NCBI RefSeq assembly: GCF_019649055.1
Contig: NW_026570232.1
Span: 1,240,001-1,304,000 of the forward strand
DNA length: 64,000 nucleotides
Direction: 5' to 3'
Source of the DNA: Paramacrobiotus metropolitanus
Lineage: Eukaryota; Tardigrada; Eutardigrada; Parachela; Macrobiotidae
Shown here: piece by piece, positions 48,123 through 60,785 of the stretch
How positions within the stretch are numbered: the first letter of the stretch is position 1
Layout: each line of letters opens with the position of its first letter
Position numbers and translations under genes: made by a program
The notes under the pieces: model-generated
What the model saw: only the letters and a program-made list of their open reading frames with translations
Told to the model about the DNA's origin: nothing
Database searches by the model: none

Positions 48123-49606
48123 TCAATAATAGTTTTTAATCTCGAAAGCGGCGTCCAGATCCCGCCACTCGGAACTGTTAACACTACTGGTCGTAATTTC
48201 GTTTCGGCGGAAATGCAGTACTAAAGCTTTATTGACCGGCGCAGCAGTCAGAATCTTGGTTTCCGGGTGAATTTGGTAAGGATAATGTATGCCGGCCATC
48301 AGCACGGATTGTGTCCGGCAAATGTACTTTGATCGGTCGTTTGGCTCATTTATGTGGTCCTGTCGCTGGAACATGCGTTTCGATTTTTGAATATTAGAAT
48401 TTGATAACGCTTTTGAATTTTGAGAGGGATCGCTGGTTATATCGATGACGCGAGCCAATGTGCTGCGGATATTTACGCAGTCCAAACTGCCGTGTTCCAT
48501 TAACTCAGAAATACTGGTATTTTGGGAAAGAATGACGAATTCGTCCAAATCCACTGCGAAAAAAATTGTATTATTTTATGTTACAACATAACCGAAACTC
48601 AGATCAGATTCACACGCAATGCAATTATTGCTTTGTTTCCTTGTTAGTCTGCCACGTATTGAATTTAAAAGTTAAAATACTGGCATTTACAAATAATCTT
48701 TTGTATATATTTTAGGTTGCCGTATAATGTCGTGTGTTTTTTATTACCGGTTAAGACATAATCAAATCCTTCTTTTGCAGCGCGTAAATAGCACTCGTTG
48801 ATTGCCGCAATCTGTCCATTATAATGAATCGCATGTTCATCCACCATGAGATTCCAATTCATAATTTCTACAACTTGTTTTTTTCGATACAATTGCAACA
48901 GTCTCATAACATCGGCAGAGACTGCTTTTACACATAAAAAAATTCTGGAAATCCCAAGACCGGTGTAATAGCGGATAAATCGGTTTAAAGCACCTGCATC
49001 AGAGTAATTCCCAAATATAATTGGTCCACATAGTGCAGAGGTCATATTCACCGGTGTGACGCTAGGATATACTGCGAAATTCCTACTTCCACGTGCTCCG
49101 TTATTTACACATTGAAAAGTTACATGCACACCATTGGCAGTAATACTACTGTTTAGCGGAAGGGAGCAAAGAAATCGCGAAGCAGTGTACACTTGGTCAT
49201 GATGATCCCAGAAATCCTCCCGGTCAGCAGTAACCGTTCTCAGAGGATTTTGTGTGGAATTAAAGATGCATGTACAACTTCCTTTGTCACGATGGCGGTG
49301 TGTCGCCGCAATAATATGCACTGCAGAGTTCGAAGATGCAGAAAATGCGGAGTATACATGTACAAACGGCACAATTTCTGCCCAGTGTGCAGCAGCTTCT
49401 TTCTCTTCGTACTCAAAATCTTCAACTTCAAAATAAAGCAGTGTTCGCTGGGTAAAATATACTCCCAAGATTATTCCAACCGCCGAAATTAGCAGCAGCG
49501 TTATCTTAAGCAATCTTAGATGCGAGCGCAGTAACTCCATGAACTTTAAAACTATTGTCAGCGCATAAACTGAACTTTCCGCATGATAAAATTTACTGTG
49601 CACCAT
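48123..49606 (-). CDS. GT92 (DUF23) family glycosyltransferase, type II membrane protein
   Basis: Two exons, 49606-48748 and 48553-48123, join at phase 1. The likely start is the internal Met at 49540, giving 407 residues that begin MELLRSHLRLLKITLLLISA, a type II signal anchor at about residues 10-30; the upstream ATG at 49606 would give 429. The luminal part has NFAVYPSVTPVNMTSALCGP, a YYTGLGISRIFL segment, then VDEHAIHYNGQIAAINECYL and the metal-binding VDLDEFV at about 265-271, the hallmark order of GT92. Members transfer galactose or related sugars to N-glycans in the Golgi (nematode GALT-1 adds galactose to core fucose). The substrate here is unknown. Several N-glycosylation sequons are present. 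The C terminus (ALVLHFRRNE onwards) fits the family end, so the gene looks complete. Confidence 0.85.
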
Positions 49607-50360
49607 TCACCAACAACGGTAGAAAATGATTTTATTGATTGTGCCACGAAAACTGACGCCAAATACACTTCGAAAATAAAATGGACAGACAAGAGTCTGA
49701 AAAAATTTAAAATAAAGCGTTTTTTCACTTCGAATTTCTGTCAAAGAAGGATGCATATGTAAGAAGCGAAGATCAAATATCAAAGAACCTTGTCCCTGCC
49801 TTGCGCCAACGAATATGCCGGGGAGTGACGCTTAACCATGGTTGCTAATGCTGTTTGTGGCTTATACTTTGTATATACAGTAACATGCAGCATGGTACCG
49901 CCGGCTATCTAATGACCTCAATATTGTCATACACTTAATAATCGCCAAACAAATCCGTTTCTTCTGAAGCAGAAGCGATTACTTAAAGTGTGCACGTTAT
50001 CAAAAGCTAAGGAGTGTTTTTTTGCACACTTGTGTAAAAAACCGCCTCTATAATACGTAATACCAATATACCGTGCATCGAGGAAACGTTTCAAGCAATT
50101 TTTGTACGCACTTTTTTCGCAAACAAAACAAAACGTTTAATTACATTTAGGTGCTTTGTATGCACTGTTGGCTGATGTATGCAAGTCCTACGGTAAACGT
50201 GCAAAGCACCACGTACAGCTCATAAAATTCGGTTGTGCGACTGTGGAAGTGTGTTTTCATAAATTATTGCCTTTATCAGCAAATTCCGTAGTTGTCTATA
50301 ACTATTAGCTTGCAAACCTTAAAATTTCTGTTACCTTGTTACCTGAAAATAGTTTTTATC
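49607..50360. other. Divergent promoter region of GT92 and WAP genes
   Basis: About 750 bases between two diverging genes; no TATA box or repeat stands out. Confidence 0.4.
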
Positions 50361-52003
50361 ATGCCTTTTCGTACGAGCGCGTTCGGAGTTTCGGTATTCG
50401 CATGCATTGGGATGTTGTTTCTCGCTTGCAACGTGGATCTTGGGCGTAATTTGATATTTTTCTTGTGTGATGCTTGATTCGACATAACAAAGATATTTGC
50501 TAATTTTCAGGTGGATGCGATTTAATGTTTCCCAACGTCTGTGAGGTAAAAGTAAAAAATGTCACTGTTATAAATCAGTTATTCAATTTTCTAAGACAAA
50601 ACACATATCAAGCAGTGAAAATTACTACAGTAGTGGTTGATACACGATTAGGTTATCAATATATACATAAATATGTACTGACCAATACACAGTGTGATGC
50701 ATTGGGCGTTATGAAAAATTTCATAACGTCTTTGTTCGAATGTGCGCTAATTCATTATTTTTTGGGTGATCTATATACACCATTACAGTAAAACTAATAA
50801 TGATACTCCAAATATTATTGTAACCAAGAGTTATCTGTTCTGCCAGAATGTGACGTGCCCAAAGGGACAAAACTGCAGTGCCATAACGGATTACTGGTGT
50901 CCCAATAAAACCGGCCAGATCTGCTATATATCCCATAGCAGTTTGCGGCGACTTCATAAGTACGAGTGTTAGCTGTTATAAGTGTATTTAATTGTTTCGT
51001 GACAGCCTTATTAAATCTGGTATTTCAAAATTAAGTTTGTAACTGTTTGCCCCATATACGCAGTTATAAATTCCGTATAATGACAGAGCTTGACCCGCTG
51101 TCTAATTCTTTGCAGATCCATGCATTGTAAGGATGCAGCGGGATGTTGCTTGGCCAGGCTCAAAATTAATATTATCAGTTACCTCGTGAACAGGATTCAG
51201 TATTACCGATGTCCAGCTAAAATTTATATTAGCATAAAACAATTGAATACTTTATTAAATGCACCAAACAAAAATTCGGATCGATGTATACGATATACCC
51301 GCATGTGTACAATACTTCTATACGAGTGAGTATACTGTAATTATTTTAATTGCAGTTCAGTACATGTCTCACTGGAACTGACTGCGCCGCTGTCGTTGAT
51401 ACCTGCAGCAATGGAATCTGCACCGTAAAAGCCGGATGCTTCAGTAAGATAACTTTTTAATACTCTGCGGAAGTTGATGTCATTTGTGTAGCACTAGTGC
51501 TCTACAACATGCCATCAACCTCTGTTTACGCACATAAATCTAGTACTTTTTTGTTTTTCATGCTTTTATTTCAATTCCAGTTTCGTTTTTTTATTATCTT
51601 ATGTTTTTTTCTTATATTTTGTTTCTTCAGTGGTACTGCGAATTAGCAAAATCACGCCCTAGAATTTCTTTGTTTAAAAACTGGCGCATTTGAATAATCA
51701 ACTATAGTAAGAGCCTTCAACATTCATGCGCCTGTTTTCATTTTTACGCAAAAAATTAATAGTCCTGTGAACGAAAGAATATTAATTTTGATTAAAGAAA
51801 GATTATTGTTGCCAACTTATCACAGTACTATAACAAGTTCACCTGTTGCAGACATTACTCGTCCTGGTGCATGCCCGAAATCGCCGGACGCCACTTCCTG
51901 CTCCAACTTCTGCGAGACAGACGGCTTATGCGAGACCGGTGCAAAATGCTGTCAGGTTCCTGATCTGGGAAAAGTGTGCGTGCCGGCTGTGCAAAATTAC
52001 TGA
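50361..52003 (+). CDS. Secreted Cys-rich protein with C-terminal WAP-like domain
   Basis: Exons: 50361-50445 (signal peptide: FGVSVFACIGMLFLACNV), 50511-50545, 50847-50959, one starting 51116, 51361-51443 and 51852-52003. Except at exon 4, phases match. The chain is Cys-rich throughout: NVTCPKGQNCSAITDYWC, HCKDAAGCC, TCLTGTDCAAVVDTC. The last exon encodes a WAP (four-disulphide core) domain: GACP, SCSNFC, GLC, KCC, VCVPA. It has seven of the usual eight cysteines. WAP proteins are secreted serine-protease inhibitors or antimicrobial proteins. The end of exon 4 is uncertain: a GTGAGT donor at 51324 keeps phase but adds an AT-rich, non-coding-looking stretch, whereas ending at 51155 with a GC donor gives a smoother protein. 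The gene is convergent with the Kunitz inhibitor gene, stops being 138 bases apart. Confidence 0.7.
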
Positions 52004-52141
52004 TTTGTTTTATTTCATGCTGTTCCGAACATCTGCTGTACATTCAAGCAACAAATACATTTCCAGCAGTTTTAATTATTTTATGGATTATACATCACCG
52101 CTGCAGAGTAATTGATATGTACCAGCGCCTGCTGTGCTATT

Positions 52142-53041
52142 CTAAGAAAGGTCACCAAATGAAGAGCCACTGGAATCGGTCACTGGTGTTCCAGTTACAC
52201 AGGTTGATGTGCACTGAGCGAATGTGTCGAAACGATTTCGATTTCCCATGCATCCACCGTAAACCTTAACAAAAAAGTGCTCACAACTAAATTTCCACTA
52301 ACTAATCACTATTACAGAATTACAGATTACACATGTTTACAGATTAATTTTAAACTTGTAACCAGTAAACGATTTCGAACACCAAACGTTGAACCAAACA
52401 TCAGGTAAGTATCTGTGTAACCGGTTGAGCATTTTATAGAAATATGGCCAAGCTGTATCGTTAATCATTATGCATGACGCATTTAGTTTTTTAAAATAAT
52501 AATCTAACTGGAAAAGTAAAGAACCAAAAACACTTAATTTTATTGCCATTGTACTTACAAATTGTGTACATGTGCCCGTTTGTAAATTGAAATACCACTC
52601 CGGTAAGTAAGCTCTGCATGGACCAGTCCACGGGACTAACAAGCAGAATTTCGGTTGTGGAGCGCCACTTGCCATGTAGTATCCACTGGATTCATATGTT
52701 GCTGATCCAACAGAATTATCTGTGAAACCAATGTTTGCAATTCTGGTTACTGTAAATAAATTTATTAATAATTTAAGTTCTTAACTTTTAATAAATTATT
52801 CAATTTTAACGCTTCTACGGTGAATAACGATCCGCTAATGTGCTTAAGTAGCATAATCCTTATAACGATAAAATTCAATATAGAACAGGTTTCCACTTGC
52901 TCATCAGTTCTGCAATCTTTATACTTTATAGTTTATACACTACTCTTACGTACCAGTTTGACGGGTAAACCGACCGGCGTATACTAAGTTGGCAATGATT
53001 AAGATTATCCCCGTTATGATCCAGTTACCGAATTGCGGCAT
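52142..53041 (-). CDS. Secreted single-domain Kunitz protease inhibitor (133 aa)
   Basis: Exons 53041-52954, 52749-52559 and 52264-52142 join at phases 1 and 0. The N terminus MPQFGNWIITGIILIIANLV is a signal peptide ending near VYA. The Kunitz (BPTI) domain is complete with six cysteines in the classical order: FCLLVPWTGPC, then GTCTQFVYGGC, then AQCTSTC. The residue after the second cysteine (P1) is Arg in GPCRAY, which predicts inhibition of trypsin-like serine proteases. WYFN and NRNRF match the conserved core and loop. A short Ser/Gly tail follows and ends at TAG. The intron splits the domain right before VYGG. A TATA box lies at 53206-53199. Pairing with the convergent WAP gene may be coincidence. 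Confidence 0.9.
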
Positions 53042-53198
53042 TTTATCGCTGTTTCTAAAAATTCTCAGTGAAAAAACTTAGAAGTCAAACCTTCAAAAAT
53101 TTCTGAATTTATTGTCAGATAAAATGCGGTTGATGTTGGTAAATGCAGCTAAGTAATAATTCACATGGTTGGGCTGAGTGTCCCCGGAAAACGTGGTT

Positions 53199-53206
53199 TT
53201 TATATA
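53199..53206 (-). promoter_or_regulatory. TATA box of the Kunitz gene
   Basis: TATATAAA on the minus strand, about 160 bases before the ATG. Confidence 0.45.
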
Positions 53207-54136
53207 CTTACCGGTTTAGTCATAAAGGATGTGTCATGTCAGCAGCGTAGGTATTCTTGGGAGGGAAGTAGCCGCATATAGCTTTTATTGTCCCTGATTA
53301 AATCGCCTTTTTGTTCACAGTACTGTTCTTGCGTTTGGTTGTCTTACGTCAGCACCGGAAGAACAGGATCGTTGTATTCAAACCAGGTAGTCTAAACACG
53401 CTGGCTTATCGGCATTACGTTACCAATGGTACTCGTATCAAAGTACATATAATATTATCGTATCCGTGCAAAATAAAATTTTACACTATTTAAATTTAAA
53501 ATTTTCTTTATTCATACGCGTCTAAATATTTACCTGGAGTTTTTTGTTATTGAAAAATAATTCCTCAACGTAAAACGTATGCACACGTAAGTAAAGTACG
53601 GTAAGGACATCTCGCTCTCTAACTCGCAGCACCCATCTACTCGCAACACGGACACGAACTACTCGTAGTGAATGCAGCCAGGTATAGAATATTCTTCAAC
53701 ATTATAATATTTTTATTAACTACCGTACGATATGCACGTACGATAAGTAAAAAATGCAGCGCTCTGGACCAGTTGAATAGCACGGTACATACAGTACTTT
53801 GGCACGGTCAGCTAAAGTGCTAACCCCAATTTTAAATAACACGTTAAAAATCCATCCAAAAGATGCGTTTAAATAGATCTTACATTTCGCATGCCGACCA
53901 CCGAGGCCGCATCGAGCCAGACTAACCACATCAAATGTGCAATAATGTTACTTACATTGCAGTCAACACTCAACAACCAACATAAACGATCAGAGAAACT
54001 TTCTTCAACGGCGTCACAAATATCTATATAAAAAATTAAAAACTCAAACAACCATCTGCCACTGAAAGAAGAAACACCGTTATCGCAATCCATGCATCAA
54101 TATAATCGTAACTCTCGGTTTGGCAGACACTTTTCA
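53207..54136. other. Intergenic, nothing recognised
   Basis: Between the Kunitz promoter and the 3' end of the GT31 gene. No coding exon or repeat supported. Confidence 0.45.
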
Positions 54137-57100
54137 TCACCGCCTTCCACTTTTCGTTGCCGGGCAGCCTTCGGGATCGATGTTATCGTGGACCAGACCG
54201 TAATCCTTGACCACTCGGTAATAATTCTTTATCATGTCCGCCCTCTGCAGCGTATGCATGAACCACCGTCGATTCGTCTACAACAGAGTACTGCTTACGG
54301 ATCTCGCATGCAGTAAATCTAAAACCATTCTGCTCAAAAAATATATAATTTTCGCATAAGCAGCACGGTTTCTTATTGATTACCGGTACCTATGCCAAAA
54401 TTGATGCCTCGAAGTAGCCAGTTCACTACAATATTCTCACTCCATACCTATAGCTTAACCAGTAAACCTTTAAATATCACGAAAGGATTGATTATTAGAT
54501 AGACACAAGAACTTTTTTACTGACGTGCATTTGTTGAACCTCTACCAAACAGAAAGCCACTTACATACACACACAAGAGTAGAGTTTATCAAAAACCATC
54601 TGGTGTAGACAAAATTAGATGATTACGAATAACGTTGTTCAGTAGGTTTCTGCATAACTTACAAATACGAGGTGTAAATCGTCTATTATTGTAAATTCAA
54701 TATACTGTATATACTTCATGTTAATTATATTAGGCCTTTTTGGGCGTCGCCTTTGTCACAAGAATAGACATAAAGGGTCACCTACAGACACACAAGACAG
54801 CGCGAAAAAGGAAAAGCTACTGAAAGGGTTGCTACGATTTTTTATGACGGAAAAACTTCTTCTAAAATTCCTTTACCTGCATGCACTTCACATCACACAC
54901 ATATCCTTTGATGGGATTTTGGCCGGGAAACTGTACATGCTGGACACCACCCAACGCCTTGGCCGTCAGCCCCGTAACGAACACATCGTCGATCCAGTAA
55001 AAGGGCACCTTCCCGGCCGCACTCAGCAGCCCCTCCACCAAATCGCGGGTCAGCACGTAACCGCCTCCGTAGCAGTAGGGCGGATAGTGTTTATCCGGGA
55101 AGTCCTCCCACGCGACGAACCACTTGCCCTTGCGATCCCGCTGCACCACTTCGCGGCGCTGCAGTTCCGCGCAGAGGATGGTGCGCGTGGCGTGCGGATG
55201 GCAGTATTCATACTGGCGCAGATGGGCCACGATGGGACGCAGATAGACGAACATGTCGTCGTCGGTTTTCAGGATGTAGGAGAAGGGGAGTGTCTGGCAG
55301 AACTGGGAGATGTAAGTGAGGCCGGCTAGGTTCTTGTGGGTCATGTTGCGGTACGTGTCTAGATAATTATACTGGATGATGTCGCCGAAAGTGACGGATT
55401 CATTGACTACCTAGTGAGATGAAAACAAACTTGTAACCAACTTTCTTCGAATTTTCAGTTTCCCCGGTTTTTTAACGAACTACAGTTACCGGTTGGTTTG
55501 AAGTTTACTTTTTTTATCATTCTCGTGCTTATTACAAACGGTGCAGCAGCGCACTGTACTAACGGTTAGCTCTTCGTAGAAATCAACAATGCTCTAAAAG
55601 ATAAAAACGGCAGAATCCTTTCTTTTGATTTTGGCAAAATTTTAGCTTTACTAAACAGCCAATCTAGTCAAACGAAAAACATGAAATACTGTATACGGAA
55701 ATAGTCAAACCGTCAAAGTACGCACTTTGGTCTGCACAGCTTCGCTGACTGGTGTTCCTACAATAAACAGGACAGCCGCACCTTGTTTCCGGCGCCAAAC
55801 TTCATTCGCCCATGTCTCACGAATCTGCAACCACAATTCCGGTTAACCCAAAACAACAGCTGGTGAGCGCTATATCTTACCGATACCCACAAGCTGTGCA
55901 CTGTAAAGTGCGTCTCGATTTAGCAAAAACTTCAAAAGGTTGGGGAAAATCATAAATAAAGTACCGGAGTGCTCATCAAAATATCCAGCTTGCTTTGGCA
56001 CAAAATAATAAACATTGATAATAATTCTTGAAAAAAACTGCTTAATTCAACATGACTTACTCTCCTATCAATACCGAAAGCTAAAGTAACAACTAAATGA
56101 TGAATTTTCTTTAACTCTGGCGTCATCTCTACTGCAGACTCTACGTAGTTACTTACTGTAATTTCCGGTATCAGTTTAATATATGTATGTACTATATATA
56201 TATATGTATAAATATGTACTGAATCTCAATATATCTATATATATTAGGTATTTTCCAAAATAAACACCCACCGTCTAGTGACACTAGCCTAACTGCATTC
56301 CGTTTCGTTAGTACGAGTATATTATGGCGGCACCAATGTCATGCATGATGTTTACGTAATATTCGAGTGTACGATTGTATCGCAGCAGCATTAACAATTG
56401 TAAGTATTTACCAATTCTCGGTTATGGAAATGCGAAGCGGCTGAGTGAACAATAATAAGGAGAAACAGATCATTTGGAGGAGAATCACCAAAACAGACAT
56501 TTGTCCGGGATATCGGAAAAGCGAAATCCATTTTTGGCGGTAATTTGGCACGTGCTTTGGTTTGCGATGAATCTGCAAGAAGTTTGAACAAACGGATCAA
56601 TTACATGGCATGTTGTCAAATTCATTTGATTCAGAACCATACAAATATTTACAGCGTGCTGGTGACCACAAAGAACCAAATTGTGGAAAATCAAATTTCG
56701 AAATTTCGAAATTTTTTTTTTCGAAATTTCTAATTTAATTTAAAAATTCTTTCCAGACGATTATATATAATTTTTATTATTTACTTGAAATTGCCCACAG
56801 CTCATTGTCAGAAAAAGTTAGCAGCATACATAATAAACATTCATTAATCATTATAATTATTATACGCGTAAGCAACGTATTTTTATGCTTAAATAAGGCG
56901 TACGTGTTCACTGATTATTAATCGTAATCGAAATAAGCATTAAGCACAATCATGGTAAACCGGGTAAAACCAGGAGTTTTTATGGCATTGCTAAAGCGGC
57001 ACCTGCACCAAATCTTACTGTTAGAACTTAGAAGCAAAAGCAAAACATTTACATCACGTACAATATCTACGAAGATGGGTTTTTAATATCGGGCTATTTT

Positions 57101-57614
57101 GCTACCTCCATGTACAACGCGACAGTAGGCATTAATAAGCATAAAAATATTCTGCAAGACACAGCGCAGCTATTTTAACACTACACTAAATATCTGGCTT
57201 ATTAAACCATGCTGTCCAAAAACTGGACGCCGATTCAAATGAGTTAATGGTGTACAGTGTACTGAGTGTGCACCATGCAGGTCTGTACGGGAAGAAATGC
57301 TAAAGTCTGTATTTTTATACACACGACTACGAGCAAATCTCAATGGGCTTACCAGATTTGTGTTGCCTGTGCAAAAGCTGCCGCTGGGAGCGATTAGCGG
57401 ATATGGCTGCGACCGCGAGCGACGTGGTCTCCTCCAGCATCACCGAGCTGGACGCAGTGGCATAGGCCGCTTCCAGTTTAACGCGAATCTCCCCGATGGG
57501 ATCGTAGGGACTCTGCAGTCGGGCGATCTGCATCACGCAAAGCAAGCCCACCATCACCAGCACCCCCGTTACCAGGCCCAGCCGCGTCCGAAGAAACCGC
57601 CGCAACCACTGCAT
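54137..57614 (-). CDS. GT31 beta-1,3-galactosyl/N-acetylglucosaminyl-transferase
   Basis: Five exons: 57614-57353, 56572-56412, 55824-55726, 55410-54877 and 54277-54137, all GT-AG, phases 1, 0, 0, 0, giving 398 residues. It begins MQWLRRFLRTRLGLVTGVLV, a short cytosolic tail and type II membrane anchor. GT31 landmarks follow in order: FLLIIVHSAASHFHNREL, IRETWANE, GDIIQ, DTYRNMTHK, the metal-binding Asp triad at 224-226 in ILKTDDDMFV, PPYCYGGGYVLT and the acidic DDVFVTG at 315-321. Family enzymes transfer Gal or GlcNAc in beta-1,3 linkage in the Golgi; donor and acceptor cannot be read from the sequence. Frames continue upstream of Met1 to 57722, but the shorter start gives the normal topology. 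The C terminus (FMHTLQRADMIKNYY to CPATKSGRR) lies 0.6 kb downstream of the catalytic exon. Confidence 0.88.
56160..56260. repeat. TA-rich microsatellite in GT31 intron
   Basis: Runs of alternating TA with interspersed tgta units in the intron between the second and third exons. Typical simple-sequence DNA. Confidence 0.6.
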
Positions 57615-58995
57615 GGTGCTGGTCGAGCATGCCGTCAGATCCAGACAATTTCTTAGAATATTAACACTCCGCGGACGGCGGTCCGCCAAAAGCCGAATTC
57701 CAATCAAGCAGCAAACTGGCAATTCGCTCCTGTATCAATCCTCGAGGAAATTAAGCCAGATTACGGACAATCGTCGGTTTGCCTGCCATTCCGCCAGCAG
57801 TACCGCTTCAGAAAAATTTAATGTAATGACTTATTGAGAACTGTTGAGTTTAATGTTGTCCGTGTCACGGTGTCAGACCAAATAGGTAAACGGATTCGCG
57901 AGGCAACCAAATCCAAGGCCTAAGACGAGCCAACAGCACAACAATAAATGCACTGGCCGGCATCATGGGGTGGTCAGGCTGGTGACCAATGGTGCCAGTG
58001 CTGTTGCAGTAAGCCGCCACCCAGGGCGGTGAACCGCTTAGAGTGTATCCGTTTACGAGACGACAAAAGGCAAAAGCCGTTCGAAATAAAAAGCAAAATT
58101 ATTTTCTAATTTTTAACCGTTTAATAATTCAAGCTCTGCGAAGTGCGAACTGCGTTACGAACAAACAATTTGTAATTTCGCACTGTGGCAAAAAAAAACA
58201 GAAAATATGAACAAATCTCGGGGCCAGATGTTAAGGAATTATAGATAGCCTGGCAAACACAAATGCACGATCGTGTCTGAAAAACGCTGTAAGCGCCAAT
58301 TCCGTAAAATACGAATCGTGAGAACGCACAATCAACCTATGTAGTTGTGTGCTATCGGGTCTGTTTTGTCGGAAATAACCGCACCGGAACAACATGGATC
58401 CATGGTTTCAGCACAAAAAAATCGCGTCAAAATTGCGCATAACTTTAGTCACTTCATTTGAGCAGAACTCATGAGACGGCAGCCGACCAAAGCAGACCGA
58501 TTGTGGCTTTGCGATTGGAGCGAAGCAACAAGTCAGCCCTTATCCAGCCGCTCCATCTCATTTTCCCAATACCCACGCGTTTATATCATTGATTCAGTAT
58601 GCGGGAAATATGGTACATTTGTGCATGTGAAAAACGATGGCAATCAGCAGGAAAGTGATGGCTTATCAGTTAATAAATAACATGTGAGTACTACTTGAAT
58701 AGTATTATAAGTGTCAAACTTTAGCACTAACCGTAAGTAGCCATTGTACCGGTGCTGCGGCTGTTAGTGTTGGCCACTCGTACAAACATCGTTGAATTGT
58801 ACGCTCCATTTATTCGTCCATGATTAAACCGGTAGCTGCGATGTTGATTTCTCTGCTTGGTTCGCTTTGCCACAAACAATTCACATTAAAAGATTCTGTT
58901 TATAGAACAACAAATTCACGTGCACACATAAAATGAAAGTCGTTGTCACGTCGGCAGGATCCAGTAAATGCAAGTCACTGCACATTTCTTTACAT
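57615..58995. other. Promoter side of GT31 and spacer
   Basis: The part at 57890-58060 is GC-richer than its surroundings and may be 5' leader or promoter of GT31. No other gene recognised. Confidence 0.4.
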
Positions 58996-58997
58996 TA

Positions 58998-59024
58998 CCG
59001 GGTGGCCGAACAAAATGTCACCCT
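58998..59024 (+). repeat. Left terminal inverted repeat
   Basis: 27 bases, the exact reverse complement of 59935-59961; preceded by TA. Confidence 0.85.
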
Positions 59025-59934
59025 GGTTTACTAAGGTGCCCTGGGCCTATCCAGTGCTTGATTGGCATGATTTTAGTTTTATTCGAAAGAACAATTTCCA
59101 TAACACGATAAAGTTAAGTCAACAACAATGTAAAGGACTTTCCATTTTCCCTGAATTATTCAAAAAATATGGGTGGAGTTGAATGGAAATAAAATTTTAA
59201 ATTGTCCTATTTTCAAATTAAAATTGTAAATACTCAGTACAATGCATTAATGTTTGTGACGTTACTGTTTTGGAAAGAGGGATTGTTAATGGTTTTTTAA
59301 ATGTAAAGAACAACGACATTCTAGTGACCCTGCCTGACCAAGGAGCGAAAGATTCGAAACTGCCCACACTTGATCTTCATGAAACGGGGTATCAGATTTT
59401 TTAAAAACAATTTTCAAACCATCGCTTCAAAAGAAGTCCTGGTTCACACCCGCGTTTGAAAGGGTAACCACTAACCAGTAGTAACCACCGACCTACCGTT
59501 GCCAGATAAAGCGGCGTTTTTTGGTGCACCCTGTCATGAACAAAAAAATTGCAACTAATATACTTAAAAAAACGGACTAAAAAACTCGTGATTTTTTAGA
59601 AAAGTCGAAAAGGTTGCTTAGCCCACAGTTCATCCAGCGCTTGCACCATGCCAAAAATGTTTTCCCGATTGAAAGATAAAGCCCTTCTTTGTATAAAACA
59701 ATTTAAAAAATTCAAATGCTGCTCAAGGACAAAAAGCGAGACGAAATTTTGAAATTTGCGAGCTGGGACACTAAAAATTTCGACACGATTTTACTTGGCG
59801 CCATTGTTAACGAGGAGCCTCAACTTTTTCAAAATATATTTTATTGTTTGTTGTAGCTCATAAAATTCTCTATCGAACAAGTCTATGCAGCCTAGATTTC
59901 GTCAAGTAGTTCGCGCGGGGCAGAACAAAAGCGT

Positions 59935-59961
59935 AGGGTGACATTTTGTTCGGCCACCCGG
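59935..59961 (-). repeat. Right terminal inverted repeat
   Basis: 27 bases, the exact reverse complement of 58998-59024; followed by TA. Confidence 0.85.
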
Positions 59962-59963
59962 TA

Positions 59964-60785
59964 ATTACATACGACTACTGTACTGTACATGTACAATTGT
60001 ACAGGCACAGTAGTATTGTCATTTTGATTTACAGGGCAGTGGGCACTTTTCATGAGCCACGACGCCAAAATAATGTAGCTGCGGCAGTACAAAATACGCT
60101 ATACATTGCTTTTACTTTACGTCTTTAGAGTTATCTAACCGTAAGGCGTTGGTGTCCTGCTCTTGCAATTAGTTCCCGCTCCAGTATGAACAAATCTCAA
60201 TTACAATAATTATTCCCCTGATATCTCTGTGGAATAAATATACATATTCATTTTTCAAAGTATTGCTCATATTTCGCACAAAATCCCATCGAAAAGCTAA
60301 CTGTTTCACGTTTGGCAAGAAAATAACAATACGTACTGATAAATGCGCACAATAATAATGAAGTACCTAGCAGTATTCGGCACGAGTAACGAAGAAGTAC
60401 GCGAGTGACGAAATGCGAAACAGAACATTTTAATATCGGCAGGAATTGCACACCCAAAGGAAGTCTCCCAAATCCCGAAATTTTTAATGCGCAGTTTTAT
60501 CATAGATTTCCTAAGATAAGAAAAACGACGATCAGCAACAACTACAAACATATGTACTTGAATTCTCAAACAAAAACAATTTTTACACGAAAAATTTTAA
60601 TTAAAAACCCAACAAAAGTAATGCCAACTTAACGTCCTCGTTCTCACAGTTCATTCAATGGAATCAATGTCGCGTTTAAAGAACTGAAAGCATATACAAG
60701 ACATGAAAGAACGTAACGTAACTATGTTCGTGAAATTTCAGAAAGTGGTTCACAAGTCAGGATAACCCAAACACCCCAGAACAGA
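59964..60785. other. 3' flank of the cyclophilin gene
   Basis: AT-rich; expected to hold the 3' untranslated region of the minus-strand cyclophilin gene. No other feature recognised. Confidence 0.45.

Larger units (their letters stand above)
58998..59961. mobile_element. Non-autonomous Tc1/mariner-like element, 964 bp
   Basis: Perfect 27-bp terminal inverted repeats at 58998-59024 and 59935-59961 (outer end ccgggtggccgaac, inner end tgtcaccct on the left). Both sides are flanked by TA (58996-58997 and 59962-59963), the target duplication of Tc1/mariner transposons. The inside has no long open frame and I found no transposase motifs (no D-D-D/E signature), so it is a non-autonomous or decayed copy that would depend on a transposase elsewhere. 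The perfect ends suggest recent activity. It lies between the 5' end of GT31 and the 3' end of the cyclophilin gene. Confidence 0.8.

Noticed and set aside
56690-56735. Repeated ttcgaaat palindromes as a regulatory element
   Set aside because: Low-complexity slippage in an intron/first-intron context; nothing ties it to regulation.
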